Origin: Bacteroidales bacterium
GTDB lineage: Bacteria > Bacteroidota > Bacteroidia > Bacteroidales > WCHB1-69
Direction: 5' to 3'
Length of the DNA stretch: 16,493 nt
Assembly: GCA_016290715.1 (NCBI GenBank)
Contig: JAEEUY010000192.1
Span: 1 to 16,493 of the forward strand
Shown: positions 13,901 to 16,493 of the stretch, in pieces
Layout of the letters: every line of letters begins with the position of its first letter
How positions within the stretch are numbered: the first letter of the stretch is position 1
Position numbers and translations under genes: made by a program
The notes under the pieces: model-generated
Seen by the model: the letters and a program-made list of their open reading frames with translations, nothing else
Told to the model about the DNA's origin: nothing
The model's database searches: none

Positions 13901-16493
13901 ATGGCCGGTACAAAGCCATCCCAATTGATGGGGGTGTTTTCACAGATGGTGGCTGGAAATCCCAATGGTTGGACAACAGGTAATGAATCTACGGAAATAT
14001 GCATATAGTTCAAGTATGCAGTTCCGCAGGAGGTTTGCACCTCATAGCGCCAATAGGTGTCATGGAATGTTTCGCCGATAAGTATATTTGCAGGTTTGTC
14101 TGTGTAATGGATTCCATCCGTTGAGTATTGCCATTTTTGAGATGCGATGGTAATATCTTGAGAAATATAGTCTAAGGTTGGGGTCAGGGTCTCTATATCA
14201 AATGCTGAGCAGATGGCCTTTTCGTTCATCTCGTTGGATGGATAAATGATTAAAGTAAGCGTTACCGTACTATCGCATCCATATTGGTTGGATGTGTGCA
14301 GTATATAGGTGTAGGTTCCTATCAAAGAGTCTTGTGTGTCAATATGGAAACCATCTTTATGATATACATCGCCTAAATAGGTATAATCGCACAATTCTGT
14401 TGTGGATGTCGGGAGAATGGAGAGTGCCAGTATGACGGTACTATCGCAATGCAGTGAAGTTTGTAGGTATTGATAATAGATGTATGTTCCTGGCAAGGAG
14501 TCTTCTGTTTCAATGGTAAAGTTGTAGTTATGATAAACATCTTTCCAACAAACCTCATCAGTGAGTGAGGTTGTTTTAATAGGATTGATAGTTAGGAAAA
14601 GAGTGATTGTGCTATCGCATCCGTGAATAGTGGATGCTTGTTGAGTATAGATATAAGTTCCAGGTAAAGAATCCTGTGTGTCAATATAGAAATGGTAATT
14701 GGTGTATATTTCTTTCTGGCAGATAGTGTCAATCAATGTTGTGGTTTTGGTAGGATGAATGGTGAGTGATAAAATTATAGTGCTATCGCATCCGAAAGAA
14801 GTGGTTGAGTATTGGTAATACGTATAAGTACCTATTGCAGAATCAGTTGTGTTGATTTCAAAGTTGTATAAAGTGTATGTATTGCCGATACAAATCTCAT
14901 CAGTCAAATAGGTTGTTACGTGGGGATGAATAGTTAACGTTAAGATGACAGTACTATCGCATTGGAGTTGATTAGTAAGGTGCTGGTAGTAAGTATAAGT
15001 TGCAGGAGTTGAGTCTGCAGTATTGATTTCAAAATTATATTCATTGTATGTTTCCCCCTTGCAGACATCAGCCGAGATTAGCGTGGTGGAAGTGGGAATG
15101 AGGTGAATATGCACAGGTTTTCTTTCAAAACTTTCATTTGTCCCATTATAAGAAGACACGTAGAAGACGGTATCCGTAGTTATATTGGATGGTGTGAAAG
15201 AGGTGGCAGTTGCCAAGCAAGTAGAAGAGGAGGGGGAAACATACCATTTGCATGTGTTGGCATTATATCCAGGAATGGCTGAAATGGTTATATTATTGTC
15301 GTTCTCGCAAAATTCAAAATTTGAAGTGATGGCACATGAAATATTGTATGTAGCGAGTTGGTTATTGCTTACTACAGCAATTGCTTTTGATATACCATCA
15401 AGACCATTTTCTCCTTTCCCGCCGTTGCCACCTTTCCCGCCATTACCACCTTTCCCGCCAGCGCCGGAATTGGCTCCGAAACAAATGGTTAGTGCCGCTT
15501 GACCGCCATTGCCGCCTGTGCCACCGTTTTTCCCTTGACCGCCGGCACCACCTTGTCCACCTTGTCCAGCGTTTCCTTGATTAATGGTAACCTGTGTTAA
15601 TTCCGGAGTGGATGCGTCGTAACAATAAATACCGAAGCTGCCGCCGCCGGAAGCGCCACCTGTACCACCTGTACCGCCGGAACCGCCGGAAGCGCCGCCA
15701 CCGCCGGCACCGCCGCAATGTTGTTTCTTAATGAAGCCTACTTTACCGTCGGCACCTCCGCCACCGGAAGCACCGCCGCCACCGCCGCCGCCTTTGCCAT
15801 CTGTACCTGTAGCTCCCTGCGCCGCCGGTATGAAATATTGAGTCCAAGTTACTGATCGGTTAGAAGATGGCGTAATCCCATTTGCACCGTTATTACCGTT
15901 GTTCCCCGGTTTCCCGGTTTTGGTGTAGGAGACCCCTTGACCAGCGCTGCCGCCAGTACCTCCATTATTGTCTCCTCCTCGGGTTCCTGCCGTTGCGGTG
16001 CTGCTTGTTCCATGGTAGCCAATACCACCGGCTGATCCCTTGCCGCCGGCACCGCCCTTACGGTCTCCACTACCTACTGCAGTTCCTCCATCTCCCGGTA
16101 CATCACCGTCGTTAGTGAGCGAACTACAGCCGCCATCGCCGCCGTTACCGCCGTTTTTACCTTCTTCACCATCGGTGCCAGCTGTTCCGTCTTTTCCATC
16201 GCCACCATCACCAGCAATAATATTGCTGCGCAGAATGGTGTTTCTATTTGCATTTCCTGCAATATATATTCCATAAACTGTAGTCCCTTTTCCGGAAGAT
16301 GCTCTGTCACTTGGGGTGGCTGAAGCAACTTCTATTGTAATGTCTTCAATGTGCCAGTTTTCATCATTTATGGAGCGGAAACCAATACGTTGGTTGTAAT
16401 CCCCCATCAGTTCTATGGCATGAATATTAATGATGGTGGCTTTTTCCCCTTTATTCCAATCATGGTTGTAGCCCCCTTCTATGATGTTGTTTC
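7999..16493 (-). CDS. Giant modular T9SS-secreted surface protein (5' end outside window)
   Basis: A single frame is open from the right edge to the stop at 7999-8001: 2830 residues, with the true start beyond 16493. The ATG at 16407 is internal, since 28 more in-frame codons precede it without a stop. N to C, it has a beta-helix-like stretch, a glycine-rich region (15390-16215), an Ig-like domain, five 57-residue repeats (14239-15093), several Ig-like modules (12900-14238), a mosaic of Cys/GCDS modules and four copies of an unrecognised module, then a type IX secretion sorting domain (about 8002-8240). There are no membrane segments, as expected for an extracellular protein. Very long, repeat-built cargo of this kind is typical of Bacteroidota. 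The T9SS should export it and attach it to the surface or release it after cleavage of the sorting domain. Its ligand and role are unknown; adhesion or a surface layer is inferred. Confidence 0.93.
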   Translation of the reverse strand, partial: NNIIEGGYNHDWNKGEKATIINIHAIELMGDYNQRIGFRSINDENWHIEDITIEVASATPSDRASSGKGTTVYGIYIAGNANRNTILRSNIIAGDGGDGKDGTAGTDGEEGKNGGNGGDGGCSSLTNDGDVPGDGGTAVGSGDRKGGAGGKGSAGGIGYHGTSSTATAGTRGGDNNGGTGGSAGQGVSYTKTGKPGNNGNNGANGITPSSNRSVTWTQYFIPAAQGATGTDGKGGGGGGGASGGGGADGKVGFIKKQHCGGAGGGGASGGSGGTGGTGGASGGGSFGIYCYDASTPELTQVTINQGNAGQGGQGGAGGQGKNGGTGGNGGQAALTICFGANSGAGGKGGNGGKGGNGGKGENGLDGISKAIAVVSNNQLATYNISCAITSNFEFCENDNNITISAIPGYNANTCKWYVSPSSSTCLATATSFTPSNITTDTVFYVSSYNGTNESFERKPVHIHLIPTSTTLISADVCKGETYNEYNFEINTADSTPATYTYYQHLTNQLQCDSTVILTLTIHPHVTTYLTDEICIGNTYTLYNFEINTTDSAIGTYTYYQYSTTSFGCDSTIILSLTIHPTKTTTLIDTICQKEIYTNYHFYIDTQDSLPGTYIYTQQASTIHGCDSTITLFLTINPIKTTSLTDEVCWKDVYHNYNFTIETEDSLPGTYIYYQYLQTSLHCDSTVILALSILPTSTTELCDYTYLGDVYHKDGFHIDTQDSLIGTYTYILHTSNQYGCDSTVTLTLIIYPSNEMNEKAICSAFDIETLTPTLDYISQDITIASQKWQYSTDGIHYTDKPANILIGETFHDTYWRYEVQTSCGTAYLNYMHISVDSLPVVQPLGFPATICENTPINWDGFVPAIDYHNNSQRTTNEGWRITVNTVPVEANTNFTFTYNDIVNITYYVSNACGISRVSTPITVWAAPEFTAELNTPAPICAGEALSLEDPTVVERGGPIAYQWEYAASDDADNYTELDFNVLPYTMNHASVRYSATNICGTSHSNTVLITVNDKPTLSALTENPAICSGHALNEILATPVVLDAGGLTITEEGWINSNTEDLDPSVQHSTFDLDTVVDYFDWNNQWIRYYAVNECGITYSNPIKLTVYPDHYLTVFPTDTNICYGAPLVLTANSLLDSYATYQWSCSDGGNLLATNTNQAEVDRPEEGSYTYQVIVTDTLNGCTASAEMHVTVTMQSSSDTITLCAAELPYLYGNDNDNMLLSAAGDYPIVFHTSQGCDSLVDVHVAVRYPIEDWTNEHLCSGESYTWDVNHNTYYESKKDTIRIPYTTAPYCDSIVFYLDLTINTNPNLEIPTVFLPTFIEETTVSDINVLLGCTEEANNVKAAIEFELYKNGEPVDAMGSFADINIETAYSAVNGTVRGHLNYGNGAIPENVFKIYNYAYDYFYISFFNYTDIRLISTWKEPGEYKFVFRLVEMEGGRDIPYTYDAVHRLGGLGSTSAGHILSEAELHIVVGDFAHTYDTLTVCKNQLPYQFNTLSLTESGDYTVASNLTMHHLHLNVIPTTTTTLNISTCADNYTWNGQNYNADGTYQYQTYTANGCDSIVTLNLTLNAAYDVVEDLTVAACESYYWEANGVTYYNSTEDTYVVPTVDCDKVYHLHLTINHKYEDNQELALSEIELPYHYAGHNITEFGMQDISLQSRFGCDSIIHLNVLEAHPSFNITGNPEVTSTQTTGIYEMTIDGDILSADKKVGIDYEITRDGESISNVTNYGSIFFETEFPSVNRWFGNNLNTATGSIPANTYRIIYNQYDYFYLNYINNTRHRLTTRWNEPGKYVITFHLKERTHGRDFMTTFDQEHSAKIGGNASTNNGAIIATDSIVMKVAAPVVQVTIDTTYCRNALPFVYRNHNYTESVQNEIISIIDPEGIHDTVITLTLNLSDVYEYTYQESICSGNDYDGHGFQLTEAEIVANLNSQNIATFKHERTSQTGCDSTITLHLTYNNTPEITIQGNQELCEASTTLTATGADNYVWSTSANTPSITLDNITTDSTITVTGITNGCENSTSITVVKLPSEDIVIFDTICQGSPYNKYGFSIPSSETETPGSISKYQPLASNICGNFYKILNLYVSPIYNSNYGYNEITDFVCNGTDYNDNGFHISAQEIESNANHEFYTYNLNSCGCDSITRLTLIVKPTSRKVIYATVCQGSIYTIAEDEIPINNDTIIYRTFANHCNCDSNVTYRITVIPTPPITIQGGTTLCSHNSLNLITNDYFAHTQWSVNAEIVSEDNTLNIPRVIDDFTVTLDVAYDENAQCTASIDIPIEVTPLKTRTIYATTCKGTVYEANGFNIADPATGTYELLTASGEECDSLIILDLTVTDLDTTADEITIFIEELPYNYRGVMLYEGGQSYVHIPITGECDQIVDLTINVNDTHEGNAFMIAQISHDTITLKAIGNQLDSNTKVAIRYTVTKDGENIYWLTDNCGGKMNIATSYLDNFYGKAINIASGWIPNNTFVLANNQYDYFYLHFLNARENRFIHYFTKPGNYRIDFDLVEQDNGTDYFLEYLTPTNNLLRIGGKNSTEGQILATTSISFVVADYEEDSDESLPSTEYPTLNITTHRITSTSSIDTLTVSANNYDPESKVAIYYTIYEDNMPITYATDVANIQMETYYETLHRYIGKDIISGNGNIPYNTFAPTSSYKYNFFYLHFLNNEHTTKNRIQVTWKRTGNFKIAFDLIEMSGGADYPLTWANGKKIGGRNASPNESILASDTIFYHINNENHIISSIEEIDNNISNFSLSPNPANDKVTLHCNDISTQKRVRITDIHGRLIYEFTLNNEGTDTEIDTQTWSNGIYFVTVYHHQYGTTQKLIIAR
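8002..8240 (-). other. Type IX secretion C-terminal sorting domain
   Basis: The last 80 or so residues read N-F-S-L-S-P-N-P-A-N-D-K-V-T-L, then R-I-T-D-I-H-G-R-L-I-Y, then W-S-N-G-I-Y-F-V-T-V and a final Q-K-L-I-I-A-R. This is the type A sorting domain (TIGR04183-type). It directs export through the T9SS outer-membrane channel and is normally cleaved. It shows that the genome must encode a T9SS elsewhere. Confidence 0.93.
8288..8790 (-). repeat. Unrecognised ~150-residue module, copy 4 of 4
   Basis: Landmarks: G-N-I-P-Y-N-T-F, Y-N-F-F-Y-L-H-F-L-N, W-K-R-T-G-N-F, F-D-L-I-E-M-S-G-G-A-D, and I-G-G-R-N-A-S ending I-L-A. This is the last module before the sorting domain. Confidence 0.75.
8830..9299 (-). 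repeat. Unrecognised ~150-residue module, copy 3 of 4
   Basis: Landmarks: T-K-D-G-E-N-I, S-G-W-I-P-N-N-T-F, Y-D-Y-F-Y-L-H-F-L-N, T-K-P-G-N-Y, F-D-L-V-E-Q-D-N-G-T-D, and I-G-G-K-N-S-T ending I-L-A. It lies next to copy 4 with only a short acidic linker (Y-E-E-D-S-D-E-S). Confidence 0.75.
9300..10954 (-). repeat. Mixed Cys/GCDS and Ig-like modules between copies 2 and 3
   Basis: About seven Cys/GCDS-type modules lie here (marks include S-I-C-S-G-N-D-Y, D-T-I-C-Q-G-S-P-Y, F-V-C-N-G-T-D-Y, A-T-V-C-Q-G-S-I-Y, A-T-T-C-K-G-T-V-Y and C-D-S or C-D-Q ends). Two Ig-like modules interrupt them, marked I-T-I-Q-G-N-Q-E-L-C...Y-V-W-S and I-T-I-Q-G-G-T-T-L-C...T-Q-W-S. Short DNA words such as GCTATCGCATCC (reverse of the GCDS codons) recur across the gene, suggesting growth by duplication. 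Confidence 0.65.
10955..11450 (-). repeat. Unrecognised ~150-residue module, copy 2 of 4
   Basis: Landmarks: T-R-D-G-E-S-I, T-G-S-I-P-A-N-T-Y, Y-D-Y-F-Y-L-N-Y-I-N, W-N-E-P-G-K-Y, F-H-L-K-E with G-R-D, and I-G-G-N-A-S-T-N ending I-I-A. Same order as the other copies. Edges are approximate. Confidence 0.7.
11451..12065 (-). repeat. Four Cys/GCDS-type modules between copies 1 and 2
   Basis: Recurring landmarks are V-C-K-N-Q-L-P-Y, then S-T-C-A-D-N-Y-T-W with N-G-C-D-S-I-V-T-L-N-L-T-L-N, then A-A-C-E-S-Y-Y-W, then E-L-P-Y-H-Y with F-G-C-D-S-I-I-H-L-N-V. They belong to the same loose family as the 57-residue repeats but vary in length. Confidence 0.65.
12066..12535 (-). repeat. Unrecognised ~150-residue module, copy 1 of 4
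   Basis: Core landmarks: a K-N-G-E-P-V strand turn, G-N-G-A-I-P-E-N-V-F, Y-D-Y-F-Y-I-S-F-F-N, W-K-E-P-G-E-Y, F-R-L-V-E-M-E-G-G-R-D, and L-G-G-L-G-S-T-S ending H-I-L. It is probably a beta-sandwich. Edges are approximate. Confidence 0.7.
12536..12899 (-). repeat. Two Cys/CDS-type modules
   Basis: Two short modules related to the 57-residue repeats: one with L-C-A-A-E-L-P-Y and Q-G-C-D-S-L-V-D-V, another with H-L-C-S-G-E-S-Y-T-W and Y-C-D-S-I-V-F-Y-L-D-L-T-I-N. They precede the first copy of the four-copy module. Confidence 0.65.
12900..14238 (-). repeat. Array of Ig-like modules in the cargo protein
   Basis: Four or five modules of about 80-110 residues share the pattern I-C-x-x-x-x-L...W...Y-x-V/A-x-N-x-C-G-x-x-x-x-x-x-I-x-V. 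Examples are V-S-N-A-C-G-I-S, A-T-N-I-C-G-T-S-H-S-N and A-V-N-E-C-G-I-T-Y-S-N. The last one, near 12915-13150, has Y-Q-W-S-C-S-D-G-G and V-T-D-T-L-N-G-C. These are Ig/PKD-type beta-sandwich repeats that would give a long stalk. Confidence 0.7.
14239..15093 (-). repeat. Five tandem 57-residue (171-bp) repeats
   Basis: Units run 14923-15093, 14752-14922, 14581-14751, 14410-14580 and 14239-14409, each exactly 171 bp with no indels. The consensus is T-x-T-T-x-L-x-D-x-x-C-x-x-x-x-Y-x-x-Y-x-F-x-I-x-T-x-D-S, then G-T-Y-x-Y, then C-D-S-T-x-x-L-x-L-x-I-x-P. Cys11 and Cys45 are kept in units 1-4 and could form a disulfide. In unit 5 Cys11 is Tyr and a Cys appears at position 7. Similar Cys...GCDS modules recur further down the protein. 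Confidence 0.92.
15094..15389 (-). other. Ig-like domain between Gly-rich region and 57-residue repeats
   Basis: This stretch has F-E-F-C-E-N-D-N-N-I-T-I-S-A, then C-K-W-Y-V-S and T-D-T-V-F-Y-V-S-S-Y-N, the Cys-strand-W pattern of the Ig-like/PKD-like domains common in Bacteroidota secreted proteins. The function is structural spacing or binding, which cannot be told apart here. Confidence 0.6.
15390..16215 (-). repeat. Glycine-rich low-complexity region of the cargo protein
   Basis: About 275 residues are dominated by Gly, in long stretches with Gly at every third position (for example GGD-GKD-GTA-GTD-GEE-GKN) and others as G-G-x-G-G-x. Proline is nearly absent, so it is not collagen-like. 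Short non-glycine strands such as S-F-G-I-Y-C-Y-D and Q-V-T-I-N-Q-G-N-A-G interrupt it and look like beta-helix rungs. The DNA is much more GC-rich than the rest of the window, since Gly codons show as GCC-type runs on the plus strand. Confidence 0.85.
16216..16493 (-). other. Beta-helix-like N-terminal stretch of the cargo protein
   Basis: The translated segment has I-I-E-G-G-Y-N-H-D-W-N-K, T-I-I-N-I-H-A-I-E, W-H-I-E-D-I-T-I-E-V and G-I-Y-I-A-G-N-A-N-R-N-T-I-L-R-S-N-I. These short alternating hydrophobic strands with Asn and Gly turns resemble rungs of a right-handed parallel beta-helix, as in polymorphic-repeat or pectate-lyase-like secreted proteins. More rungs probably lie upstream, beyond the edge. 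Confidence 0.5.

Noticed and set aside
14239..15093. CRISPR or other non-coding repeat array
   Set aside because: The 171-bp periodicity is in frame and protein-coding, and the copies have diverged at the DNA level.
15390..16215. Collagen-like triple helix
   Set aside because: Gly occurs at every third position in parts, but Pro is almost absent and many stretches are G-G-x, which fits poly-glycine II better.
15185..16276. Proline-rich plus-strand frames (P-F-P-P-L-P-P repeats)
   Set aside because: They are the reverse complement of the glycine codons of the cargo gene, not real Pro-rich proteins.
16405..16407. ATG at 16407 as the start of the giant cargo gene
   Set aside because: The frame continues for 28 more codons to the window edge without a stop, there is no signal peptide after this ATG, and the codons upstream look like beta-helix sequence.

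Overview
The window looks like a Bacteroidota chromosome, most likely order Bacteroidales. It is AT-rich. Its promoter-like sites match the TAnnTTTG -7 element of that phylum, and no strong Shine-Dalgarno sites precede the genes. It carries a type IX secretion (T9SS) cargo with a C-terminal sorting domain, an OstA-like envelope protein of the Bacteroidota kind, and a MORN-variant lipoprotein. No RNA gene, insertion sequence or CRISPR array was seen.

Layout. (1) 1-421, minus strand: the start of a secreted TPR-like protein, cut by the left edge. (2) 422-652: a divergent promoter region with a roughly 140-nt leader. (3) 653-6990, plus strand: a tight four-gene run with junctions from an 11-bp overlap to an 18-bp gap. 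It encodes an RND (HAE1-type) inner-membrane pump, a MORN-repeat lipoprotein, an OstA/LptA-like periplasmic protein and a chorismate synthase homologue. The first three act in the envelope; the fourth (AroC) is a shikimate-pathway enzyme that has diverged strongly and lacks about 35-40 residues. (4) 6980-7735, minus strand: an NfsA-like flavin nitroreductase, overlapping the aroC end tail to tail by 11 bp. (5) 7736-7998: a gap with a terminator for the gene to its right and a possible promoter for the nitroreductase. (6) 7999-16493, minus strand: one giant secreted protein gene, open at the right edge, with at least 2830 codons in the window.

From N to C, the visible part of the giant protein has: a beta-helix-like stretch, a roughly 275-residue glycine-rich region, an Ig-like domain, five 57-residue repeats of identical length, several Ig-like domains, then a mosaic of further Cys/GCDS modules and four copies of a roughly 150-residue module I do not recognise, and finally a T9SS sorting domain. 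It is probably exported by T9SS and displayed on the surface as a long rod or adhesin-like protein; that role is inferred.

The best novelty candidates are the four-copy module, the glycine-rich region with beta-helix turns in the same protein, and the shortened, motif-divergent AroC. I do not see convincing evidence of a defence system or other multi-gene system new to science.
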